Assembly (NCBI RefSeq): GCF_000615805.1
Contig: NZ_BAMJ01000027.1
Coordinates: 1 to 34,466, forward strand
From: Latilactobacillus fuchuensis DSM 14340 = JCM 11249
GTDB taxonomy: Bacteria; Bacillota; Bacilli; Lactobacillales; Lactobacillaceae
Length of the DNA stretch: 34,466 nt
Reading direction: 5' to 3'
Shown here: positions 10,801 through 17,770 of the stretch, piece by piece
How the letters are laid out: each line of letters starts with the position of its first letter
How positions within the stretch are numbered: position 1 is the stretch's first letter
The notes under the pieces: generated by a model
The model's database searches: none
What the model was told of the DNA's origin: nothing
What the model saw: the letters and a program-made list of their open reading frames with translations, nothing else
Made by a program: the position numbers and the translations under genes

Positions 10801-13092
10801 ATGAAATTTACAGACGGCTATTGGATGGACCGTGACGGGATGACCGTCAATCACCCGCAAGAAGTTTATGATTTTCAAGTTGATGAACAAGCGGTCACGT
10901 TGTACGCGCCTTATAAAAAGGTCGCCGAACGCGGCGATACGCTCAATATTGGGATGACGACGCTCACGATTACCTCGCCGCAAAGCGATATCATCGGGGT
11001 GCAGCTAACCCATTTTGATCAGATTGCTCAAGGCCCTAGGTTTGCGATTGATGATCAACAAAAAAAGCTGAAAACCAGTGTGGTTGATCAATGCTTGGCG
11101 ATTAAATCGGGTGATTTAACCGTTAAAGTACCGGTCGGTCATCAACCGTTTAACTTGGTGTTTGAAGCCAACGGTCAAGTACTGACCACTTCTGAAAATG
11201 GTGCGCAAGGTCAAATTGTCGATACGAAACACCATGAAAGCTATATGCGCGAGCAATTGTCACTTGATATTGACACGTTAGTTTACGGTTTAGGCGAACG
11301 GTTTACGCCGTTTGTCAAGAACGGACAGGTCGTCAATACTTGGAATGCTGATGGTGGCACGGGGAGCGAACAATCGTACAAAAACATCCCGTTTTACATC
11401 ACGAATCAAGGCTACGGTGTATTCGTCAATCAATCCGAGAACGTATCTTACGAAGTTGCTTCTGAAAACGTGTCGCGCGTGCAATTTAGTGTGCCTGGTG
11501 AAAGCCTGGAATACTATGTCATCTATGGCGCGACACCTAAAGAAATTCTCAAGAAATATACGGATCTGACTGGCAAGCCAGCCTTGCCACCCGCTTGGTC
11601 GTTTGGTTTATGGTTATCGACCTCTTTCACCACCGATTACAGTGAAAAAACGGTGATGAAGTTTATTGATGGTATGCAAGAACGAGATATCCCGTTGGAT
11701 GTTTTCCATTTTGATTGTTTCTGGATGAAAGGTTTTGAATGGACCAATTTTGAATGGGACCGTCAAAAATTCCCCGATCCAGAGGGGATGTTACGCCGTA
11801 TTCATGAAAAAGGGGTCAAAGTCTGTGTTTGGCTAAATCCGTACATCGGTCAGAAATCACGACTCTTTAAAATTGGTCAAGAGAAAGGGTATTTCATTAA
11901 ACGCCAGGATGGCAACGTTTGGCAATGGGACATGTGGCAGGCGGGTCAAGGAATCGTTGATTTCACCAATCCGCAAGCCGTTGAATGGTATAAAGGGTAT
12001 CTCAGAGAATTGATGGACATGGGCGTCGATTCGTTTAAGACCGATTTTGGTGAACGAATTCCGACTGAAGATGTTGTTTACTATGATGGCTCCTCTCCTG
12101 AGAAAATGCATAATTATTACACCTATCTCTATAACCAAACGGTTTTTGAAGTCTTACAAGAAAAGAAAGGTCTCAACGAAGCGGTCTTGTTTGCCCGTTC
12201 GGCCACGGTCGGTTCACAGAAATTCCCAGTTCACTGGGGGGGCGATAACCTATCACGCTATGCTTCCATGGCGGACTCCTTACGTGGTGGTTTATCATTC
12301 TTATTGTCTGGATTTGGTTTTTGGAGCCATGATATCGGCGGCTTTGAAGACAATGCAACGGCTGATATTTATAAACGGTGGACCCAATTTGGTCTACTGT
12401 CCAGCCACAGCCGCTATCACGGTAATATCGAATACCGAGTACCTTGGAACTACGATGATGAAGCGGTCGCGGTCACCCGTAAGTTTGTTAAGAATAAGTT
12501 AGCGATGATGCCGTATTTATTCAGTGAGGCCGTTCAAACGCACCAAACGGGTGTCCCGTTGATGCGTCCGGTCTTTCTCGAATTTGATCAGGACCAAAAT
12601 GTCGGACATCTCGCGACCCAATATATGTTGGGTAGTCAATTGATGGTCGCGCCGATTTTTAACGATCAAGGGACGGTTAAATACTACTTACCCAATGGCG
12701 TCTGGACCAACCTGCTAACGCATCAAGTTTATGATGTGCCTGAAAATGGTCAATGGTTACAAGAAAAATATGATTATCTTAATTTACCATTATTAGCACG
12801 TCAAAATACGATTCTGTTACAAGATCCAACGGCCACTCATGCGGAATACGACTATACACAAGCACCAGAAATTCACCTTTTCCAAATGACAGCCGGTCAA
12901 CACCAACAAACAGTTGTCGATTGTCACGGCAATCAAGTGGGCTTCGTCACGGTGACCGTGTCGGTTGATGGACATGAACTCTCAGTCGATGCACAATGTT
13001 TAAAGACTTTACCGAAATTGATTTACTACCAAGGCATGACGATTAAAGAAATCTCAATGACGACTAGTTGTGAAAGTTTTACTTTAAAATAA
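10801..13092 (+). CDS. GH31 alpha-xylosidase (YicI/XylS-like)
   Basis: A 763-residue cytoplasmic glycoside hydrolase of family 31 that would remove alpha-linked xylose from glycosides such as isoprimeverose or xyloglucan oligosaccharides. The catalytic nucleophile is Asp415 in KTDFGE and the acid/base Asp482 in WGGDN, almost the same numbering as E. coli YicI. The stretch VFHFDCFWMKGFEW is typical of alpha-xylosidases: the CF pair and the Lys before the nucleophile segment shape the xylose pocket and separate them from alpha-glucosidases. Domain order is N-terminal beta-sandwich (~1-250), (beta/alpha)8 barrel (~260-590) and C-terminal beta domains. ATG at 10801 with GGAGG 11 bases upstream. 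It is the last gene of the PTS operon and a terminator follows. Confidence 0.9.
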   Translation: MKFTDGYWMDRDGMTVNHPQEVYDFQVDEQAVTLYAPYKKVAERGDTLNIGMTTLTITSPQSDIIGVQLTHFDQIAQGPRFAIDDQQKKLKTSVVDQCLAIKSGDLTVKVPVGHQPFNLVFEANGQVLTTSENGAQGQIVDTKHHESYMREQLSLDIDTLVYGLGERFTPFVKNGQVVNTWNADGGTGSEQSYKNIPFYITNQGYGVFVNQSENVSYEVASENVSRVQFSVPGESLEYYVIYGATPKEILKKYTDLTGKPALPPAWSFGLWLSTSFTTDYSEKTVMKFIDGMQERDIPLDVFHFDCFWMKGFEWTNFEWDRQKFPDPEGMLRRIHEKGVKVCVWLNPYIGQKSRLFKIGQEKGYFIKRQDGNVWQWDMWQAGQGIVDFTNPQAVEWYKGYLRELMDMGVDSFKTDFGERIPTEDVVYYDGSSPEKMHNYYTYLYNQTVFEVLQEKKGLNEAVLFARSATVGSQKFPVHWGGDNLSRYASMADSLRGGLSFLLSGFGFWSHDIGGFEDNATADIYKRWTQFGLLSSHSRYHGNIEYRVPWNYDDEAVAVTRKFVKNKLAMMPYLFSEAVQTHQTGVPLMRPVFLEFDQDQNVGHLATQYMLGSQLMVAPIFNDQGTVKYYLPNGVWTNLLTHQVYDVPENGQWLQEKYDYLNLPLLARQNTILLQDPTATHAEYDYTQAPEIHLFQMTAGQHQQTVVDCHGNQVGFVTVTVSVDGHELSVDAQCLKTLPKLIYYQGMTIKEISMTTSCESFTLK

Positions 13093-13101
13093 GGGAAAAT
13101 G

Positions 13102-13136
13102 AAAAGGGCTCATCCAGATTTTGGATGAGCCTTTTT
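13102..13136 (+). terminator. Terminator between GH31 and the PepSY gene, likely bidirectional
   Basis: GGCTCATCCA (13107-13116) pairs with TGGATGAGCC (13122-13131), flanked by AAAAG on the left and TTTTT on the right. The A-rich left arm would act as the T-tract on the minus strand and could also serve the PepSY gene that ends here. Confidence 0.85.
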
Positions 13137-13154
13137 ATCGGTTTATGCGGCTAG

Positions 13155-13724
13155 TTAGTCGTCGACTTCTTTGGTTAAGACTTCACCGGTTTGCGCGTTA
13201 ATTTGAACATCTGTGGTTTGGCGCCCGTGTTTAACCGCGACGGTCCAGTGGGTAATGCCGACTTCTTTTTCCAGTTCCCAACTGATAGCTTGACCGCTGC
13301 CAACCGCTTTTTGCGCGATTGCAGTCACTTTTTTAAGCGATAGGAGGGATTTCAAATCTAAGCTGTCGTCTGTATCTTGATCGTCAGCTTCTAATTTTTC
13401 GGATTGTTGGTCAGAGACGGCTTTTGTTTTGGCGTTAATCCTGAGGCTGACTTCATCGGTGTCGGTGAGACCTTCAATTTCGTATAAATATTGGCCCAAT
13501 GTTGTCTCTAATTCGAGATGTGTCACTTTAGCTGCGGGATATTGTTTTTGGAAAATAGCCAATGCTTCGTCAACCGGGACTTTAATCGAAGCTAGTGCAG
13601 TTGGTTGTTTGGCCGTCGATGATGCAACGGCTGATTCAGAGGTTGTTGACTGGGATTGGGTTTGGCAACCCGCCAACGTCGCTAACAGGACAGTTGTTAA
13701 ACCGAGATAGATGATTTTAGGCAT
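13155..13724 (-). CDS. PepSY-domain lipoprotein
   Basis: A 189-residue secreted lipoprotein of unknown role. It opens with a signal peptide and a clear lipobox, LAGC, with the lipidated Cys at about residue 20. A Ser/Thr/Gln-rich linker follows, then two PepSY-like units: VDEALAIFQKQYPAAKVTHLELE..YEIEG (~50-90) and VTAIAQKAVGSGQAISWELEKEVGITHWTV (~130-170), the second ending in INAQTGEVL. PepSY modules are thought to inhibit or regulate extracytoplasmic peptidases. ATG at 13724 (MPKIIYLG) is chosen because GTGAGG lies 6 bases upstream; a slightly longer frame to 13736 has no ribosome binding site. It stands alone between terminators and other units. Confidence 0.85.
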   Translation of the reverse strand: MPKIIYLGLTTVLLATLAGCQTQSQSTTSESAVASSTAKQPTALASIKVPVDEALAIFQKQYPAAKVTHLELETTLGQYLYEIEGLTDTDEVSLRINAKTKAVSDQQSEKLEADDQDTDDSLDLKSLLSLKKVTAIAQKAVGSGQAISWELEKEVGITHWTVAVKHGRQTTDVQINAQTGEVLTKEVDD

Positions 13725-13863
13725 GGGAAACCTCACTTTTTATATTAGTATATTCTAATTATAACAAGAAGAATATACAACGTCAAAACTGAAGCGTTAA
13801 TCCTAGGCTTTTGGGGAATAACTTGTATAATAAAAGACAATTTAAGGATTGGGGGTTTTTGGA

Positions 13864-14916
13864 ATGTTAACACCAAAAACGTTACAAGTTGGGGACCGCG
13901 TAGCAATCGTTAGTTTATCAAGCGGGGTGATTGGCGAAGATTTTGCGGCGCACCAACGCCAATTAGGTGAGCAACGTTTGCGTGAATTCGGGTTAGAACC
14001 CGTTTATATGGCTAATAGCCGCAATGGACTAGCTGATTTACAGGCGTATCCAGAAAAGCGGGCGGCCGATTTGAAGCAGGCGTTTGCTGACGATACGATT
14101 AAAGGTGTTATTTGTGCGATTGGCGGAAATGATACTTATCGATTATGGCCATTTTTAATGACCGATCCGGAATTCATCGCTAACGTTCGTGACCATCCTA
14201 AAATCGTCACCGGTTTTTCAGATACGACCAATAATCATTTAATGTTTTATCGCTTAGGACTGCAAACCTATTATGGTCCGAATTTTTTAAACGATTTAGC
14301 TGAATTAGATCAACAGATGTTGCCGTACACCAAGCGGGCATTTGCGCAATATTTAACCGGTTTTTCTGGGGCGGAGATTACCTCAAGTCCGATTTGGTAT
14401 GAAGAACGAACTGACTTTTCAGCTGACGCGGTTGGGACACCACGGATTAGTCATCCGGAAACCCATGGTTTTGAGGTTTTGCGTGGCAGTGGTCAGCTAA
14501 CCGGTCAATTATTAGGCGGTTGTTTAGAAAGTCTGACCGACTTATTGATGGTTCCAGCGATTAAAGCCAGTGCTGAACAGTATCAAATCATGCCATCAAT
14601 CGCGGAATGGCAGGCTAAAATCCTGTTCATCGAAACCAGTGAAGAGCAACCGAACCCAACCGAATACCGGGCCATGTTGCAAGCCTTAAACCAAGCTGGG
14701 ATTTTGGCCGTCGTTCAAGGCATCATCGTCGGTAAACCACAAAACGAACGCTATTATGCGGACTACCAAACCGAATTATTAACGATTACTGAACCTTATC
14801 AAACGCCAATTCTGTACAACGTCAATTTTGGCCATGCTTATCCGCGTTGTGTGTTACCGTATGGGGCGGAAGTCCGGGTGGATTTAGATCAGTTAGAAAT
14901 TAATATGATTGACTAG
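13864..14916 (+). CDS. S66-family peptidase (LD-carboxypeptidase / MccF-like)
   Basis: A 350-residue cytoplasmic protein of peptidase family S66, whose members either cleave the LD-bond of murein tetrapeptides or inactivate microcin-C-like nucleotide peptides. The Glu and His of the triad are visible: Glu257 in FIETSEEQP and His324 in NFGHAYP. The usual nucleophile motif GGxxS reads GGNDT here, so the serine position is Thr91. That may lower or change activity. The ATG at 13864 is preceded by GGGGG at 8 bases; the TTG at 13849 lies inside that ribosome binding site and was not chosen. It converges with the WYL regulator, five bases separating the two genes. MccF-like detoxification rather than cell-wall recycling is plausible from the motif style but unproven. 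Confidence 0.85.
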   Translation: MLTPKTLQVGDRVAIVSLSSGVIGEDFAAHQRQLGEQRLREFGLEPVYMANSRNGLADLQAYPEKRAADLKQAFADDTIKGVICAIGGNDTYRLWPFLMTDPEFIANVRDHPKIVTGFSDTTNNHLMFYRLGLQTYYGPNFLNDLAELDQQMLPYTKRAFAQYLTGFSGAEITSSPIWYEERTDFSADAVGTPRISHPETHGFEVLRGSGQLTGQLLGGCLESLTDLLMVPAIKASAEQYQIMPSIAEWQAKILFIETSEEQPNPTEYRAMLQALNQAGILAVVQGIIVGKPQNERYYADYQTELLTITEPYQTPILYNVNFGHAYPRCVLPYGAEVRVDLDQLEINMID

Positions 14917-14921
14917 TAATT

Positions 14922-15866
14922 TTAGTATCGCTTTAAACTCTCATTCAAGCTGGCTTTCACCATTGCCACGAAATCGGTTGGTGCCAGCACTTTCACTAGT
15001 GGTCCTTGGCTGAACAGCCACATTAAGGCGCCGCGATCATAAGCTTCAGTTTCAATCAGCACGCTACCGCGTTTTGGGTAGCGTGCTTTTATTGTGGCAT
15101 TCGGGAAACGGTCGAGAGCGGCCTCGACGATCCCCCAGAATTCAAATTGAATGGTAGTCAGTTTGCCAGGCTGCATGTAATGGGTGTTCTGGCGGAGTGG
15201 ACCGTCTTCGAAACGCTGCGCATAAGTCCGACTAATGACTTCATCGGCAAGATGCCAATCCTGAATCCGGTCGATACGGTAGAAAAGGTTGCTTTGATAT
15301 TTAGCGTTATAGGAAATTAGATAATAATAGTACTCGGAACAAATAATTGCTTCCGGTAAAATCGTCCGTTCAACAATCTCGCCATGTTGGCGTTGGTAAT
15401 GAATCGTGATGGTCTGCTTTTTAAGAATCAGTTGGCTGAATTGCCAAATTAATTGTAATAACGGTTTTTGATGATGAACGGGGATGTAATGAAATTGTTC
15501 ATTTTTAATAATCGGTTCAATCGCTTGACGGTCGGCCGGTTTAATCAGTTTCAATAAGCCGGTAATTGTTTGATCGAGTTCGATTTTGGTCAACGAGCGA
15601 CTCGCTAACAATACTTTAATCAGGACCAAGATTGTTTGCTTGGACAGGTCATCTTGTTGATTGGTGAGTTGGTAGCCGCCTAATCCGCGGTGATAGGCGA
15701 GTTGGTAGGGCAACTGTTGGTCAGCGATGAATTGCTTCAATTGGCTAAAATCGCGTTGAATCACTCGTGGATTGACGGCAAATTGGGCAACGAGCTCACT
15801 TTTTGTGATGAGTTGCCCATTCATTAAACTTTGGAAAATGGTGAGTTGGCGGTAAGCTGCATTCAT
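14922..15866 (-). CDS. HTH/WYL-domain transcriptional regulator
   Basis: A 314-residue DNA-binding protein of the YafY/WYL type. The N-terminal winged helix-turn-helix is visible at ~10-55 (GQLITKSELVAQFAVNPRVIQRDFSQL). A linker follows, then a WYL-like ligand-sensing domain (~150-230, with CSEYYYYLISYNAKYQSNLFYRIDRI) and a C-terminal extension. WYL domains bind nucleic acids or small ligands and often control stress or defence genes. ATG at 15866 has AAGGAG at 6 bases. It is divergent from the small Mor-like gene, with an inverted repeat between the two, so they may be cross-regulated. The ligand and targets are unknown. Confidence 0.87.
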   Translation of the reverse strand: MNAAYRQLTIFQSLMNGQLITKSELVAQFAVNPRVIQRDFSQLKQFIADQQLPYQLAYHRGLGGYQLTNQQDDLSKQTILVLIKVLLASRSLTKIELDQTITGLLKLIKPADRQAIEPIIKNEQFHYIPVHHQKPLLQLIWQFSQLILKKQTITIHYQRQHGEIVERTILPEAIICSEYYYYLISYNAKYQSNLFYRIDRIQDWHLADEVISRTYAQRFEDGPLRQNTHYMQPGKLTTIQFEFWGIVEAALDRFPNATIKARYPKRGSVLIETEAYDRGALMWLFSQGPLVKVLAPTDFVAMVKASLNESLKRY

Positions 15867-15922
15867 AAGCGTCTCCTTAAAAACGAGTTATTTGTGTTGC
15901 AAAAAGCCTTAATTTGAAAGTA

Positions 15923-15942
15923 GATAGACTAAATGTGTCTAT
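15923..15942. promoter_or_regulatory. Inverted repeat in the WYL/Mor divergent promoter region
   Basis: GATAGAC (15923-15929) and GTCTATC (15936-15942) are perfect inverted copies around 7 bases, midway between the two divergent genes. A short dyad here fits an operator for one of the two regulators. The assignment is inference. Confidence 0.4.
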
Positions 15943-16002
15943 CAAATAGTGTAAATTAGGTTTATCGAATAAACAAGTGAATCGAGAAAGTGGGTTTTGG
16001 CG

Positions 16003-16248
16003 ATGCTAATTGAAACTGAAATATTACAAGAATCGTATGCGGAATTATTTGAAATTGTGGATGAAGAAACGTTGTGTCAGATTTACGAAATTTATCGGGG
16101 ACGACAAATCTCTTTTCCCATGCGGCTGTATGATCGACAGCGGGTTGCCCAACGGATTAAAAGTGAATATGACGGGCATAATCTAGCGGCGTTGACCAAG
16201 AAATATGATTATTCACAGCGCTGGATTCGCAAAATTCTTCAAGATTAA
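16003..16248 (+). CDS. Small Mor-like HTH DNA-binding protein
   Basis: An 81-residue protein resembling the Mor transcription activator family (phage Mu middle regulator and its many small Firmicutes relatives). The recognisable core is YRGRQISFPMRLYDRQRVAQRIKSEYDG, a dimerisation and linker part, then a helix-turn-helix in LAALTKKYDYSQRWIRKIL. ATG at 16003 is preferred because GTGGG lies 8 bases upstream; the TTG at 15997 is too close to that site. It is divergent from the WYL regulator and upstream of the CHAP hydrolase, which has its own promoter. Whether it is a phage relic or a resident regulator cannot be decided; no other phage gene is nearby. Confidence 0.75.
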   Translation: MLIETEILQESYAELFEIVDEETLCQIYEIYRGRQISFPMRLYDRQRVAQRIKSEYDGHNLAALTKKYDYSQRWIRKILQD

Positions 16249-16312
16249 TGATATTAACTAGTAGAAATGGTTTATAGGGTTATCATTTTTTGTTAAATGA
16301 ACATAATATGGG

Positions 16313-16329
16313 TGTAATGTAAATGTAAC
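16313..16329 (+). promoter_or_regulatory. WalR (YycF) box
   Basis: TGTAAT-gtaaa-TGTAAC is an exact fit to the WalR direct repeat TGTWAH-N5-TGTWAH. It lies just upstream of a TATACT -10 hexamer (16340-16345) and ~60 bases before a peptidoglycan hydrolase gene, the classic WalRK target type. Confidence 0.75.
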
Positions 16330-16390
16330 AATCAAGTTCTATACTAGTAAAGGATTAAGAAGAGCAACTCAGTATAGGAGATTAATTTAA

Positions 16391-17623
16391 ATGTCATTGA
16401 AAAAGTCAATTATGAGCGTACTTGCAATCGGAGTATTAGGAATCAGTATTTTACCAGTCGTCCCTGCGGCTGCTAGTTCAGCAACGGATGCTAAAACAGC
16501 AATTTCAGCTAATGAAAGCAGTACTGACGATTTGTTAACTCAAATCGCAACTGCTAATACTGAAAGTATCAAGCTTGATCAACAAATCAGCACGAACTCA
16601 AGCAAGATTACTGAACAAGAAACAGCAATCAAAGATGCAACGACTAAAATCGCAAGTCTTTCAGGCCAAATCGATCAAGCACAACAAGAAGTCACTAAAC
16701 GGACTGCTGTCTTGAAGAGTCAATTGGTTTCTTTACAAAAGACGAGTGGCGATGCCGTTAGCGGGAATGTCTATATCGATTTCTTATTAAACTCAAATGA
16801 CTTTGCTGACCTTGTATCACGTTCAATGACGGTCAATAAATTAAACCAAGCAAGTAAAACGGCTTTAGCTGATGTTAATGATGCTAAAACAAGTTTAACG
16901 ACTTTAAAGAATGATCAAGAATCAACTAAGACGACATTAGTGAATACTAAAGCGAGCTTAGTAAAAGAAAAGACTAACTTAACGGATTTAAAGGCTGAAG
17001 CAAGCAAAAAAGAAGACGCCTTAAACCAAAAAATTACAGATAATAAAGATGAATTAGAAGCTTTACAAACAAAATATGATCAAGCAAACGCTGAAGAATC
17101 AGCTAAGGCTGCCGCTGCGAAAGCGGCCGTTGCATCTGCTGCTAAGACAACTGTAACAGCTAAGGCAGAAACAACAACTGATAGTAATAGTTCAGCAACT
17201 AGTGCAACACCTGCTGCTGCAACACCTGCTTCAAATGGTTCAGGGACACAATCTTCTAGCAATTCTGCTGGTAACTCATACGCTTGGGGCCAATGTACTT
17301 GGTACGTTAAATCAGTTGCATCATGGGCTGGTAACGGCTGGGGCAATGGTAACCAATGGGGCGCTTCAGCAGCTGCTGAAGGCTTCACAGTCAATAACTC
17401 ACCTGCTGCTGGTGCAATTGTTAGCTTTGCTGGTGGTCAAATGGTTGGTTCATGGGCTGCTGATGGTTCATACGGTCACGTTGCTTACGTTCAATCATAC
17501 AATGCCGCTAGCAACACGATTACCATCACTCAAGGTGGGATGGGCTTTGACAGCCTGGTGGTCCTAACACCCAAACTATCTCAGGTGCTTCAGCATTCAC
17601 TTACATCCACAGATAAAATTTAA
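16391..17623 (+). CDS. Secreted PcsB-like CHAP peptidoglycan hydrolase, C-terminus frameshifted
   Basis: A secreted cell-wall hydrolase. Residues 1-~28 form a signal peptide (cleavage near PAAASS). Residues ~40-230 are a long coiled coil as in PcsB/CwlO-type proteins, which FtsEX or similar partners usually control. An Ala/Thr/Ser-rich linker follows, then a CHAP amidase/endopeptidase domain from ~295 with Cys302 (GQCTWY) and His363 (YGHVAY). At 17554-17555 a C is missing: the frame then reads LVVLTPKLSQ, whereas the neighbouring frame gives the usual CHAP ending PGGPNTQTISGASAFTYIHR and a TAA at 17614-17616. The corrected protein has 408 residues. ATG at 16391 with AGGAG 10 bases upstream. 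A WalR box precedes it and a terminator follows, so it is monocistronic and likely under WalRK control. Confidence 0.92.
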   Translation: MSLKKSIMSVLAIGVLGISILPVVPAAASSATDAKTAISANESSTDDLLTQIATANTESIKLDQQISTNSSKITEQETAIKDATTKIASLSGQIDQAQQEVTKRTAVLKSQLVSLQKTSGDAVSGNVYIDFLLNSNDFADLVSRSMTVNKLNQASKTALADVNDAKTSLTTLKNDQESTKTTLVNTKASLVKEKTNLTDLKAEASKKEDALNQKITDNKDELEALQTKYDQANAEESAKAAAAKAAVASAAKTTVTAKAETTTDSNSSATSATPAAATPASNGSGTQSSSNSAGNSYAWGQCTWYVKSVASWAGNGWGNGNQWGASAAAEGFTVNNSPAAGAIVSFAGGQMVGSWAADGSYGHVAYVQSYNAASNTITITQGGMGFDSLVVLTPKLSQVLQHSLTSTDKI

Positions 17624-17633
17624 ATATTAAACC

Positions 17634-17666
17634 AAAAAGACTTGTCAACTGACAAGTCTTTTTTTT
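17634..17666 (+). terminator. Terminator after the CHAP hydrolase
   Basis: GACTTGTC (17639-17646) pairs with GACAAGTC (17651-17658) around AACT, extended by AAAAA on the left and a run of eight T residues on the right. Confidence 0.9.
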
Positions 17667-17675
17667 GCGTTCATT

Positions 17676-17706
17676 TTGACCCAGTGGCTAGTGCTTTTTA
17701 GATAAT
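17676..17706 (+). promoter_or_regulatory. Candidate promoter of the pilus operon
   Basis: TTGACC (17676-17681) and GATAAT (17701-17706) lie 19 bases apart, 65 bases before the tip-pilin start codon. The spacing is longer than optimal, which would suit an activator. This is a consensus match by eye only. Confidence 0.35.
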
Positions 17707-17770
17707 AAAAGATGAATACTGACCGTTAAAATGAAATTAACACCATTGCGATAGATAAGGAGGAGACAGT

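Noticed and set aside
12047-12502. 151-codon frame inside GH31
   Set aside because: Overlaps the catalytic core of GH31 in another frame, no start site, no family.
15997-16248. Mor-like gene taken as evidence for a prophage
   Set aside because: No integrase, portal, capsid or lysis gene is nearby; small Mor-like proteins are common outside prophages.
17202-17567. 121-codon frame inside the CHAP gene
   Set aside because: Lies in another frame of a clearly coding, repeat-rich linker and CHAP domain; Leu/His-rich translation is a by-product of Ala/Thr codons.
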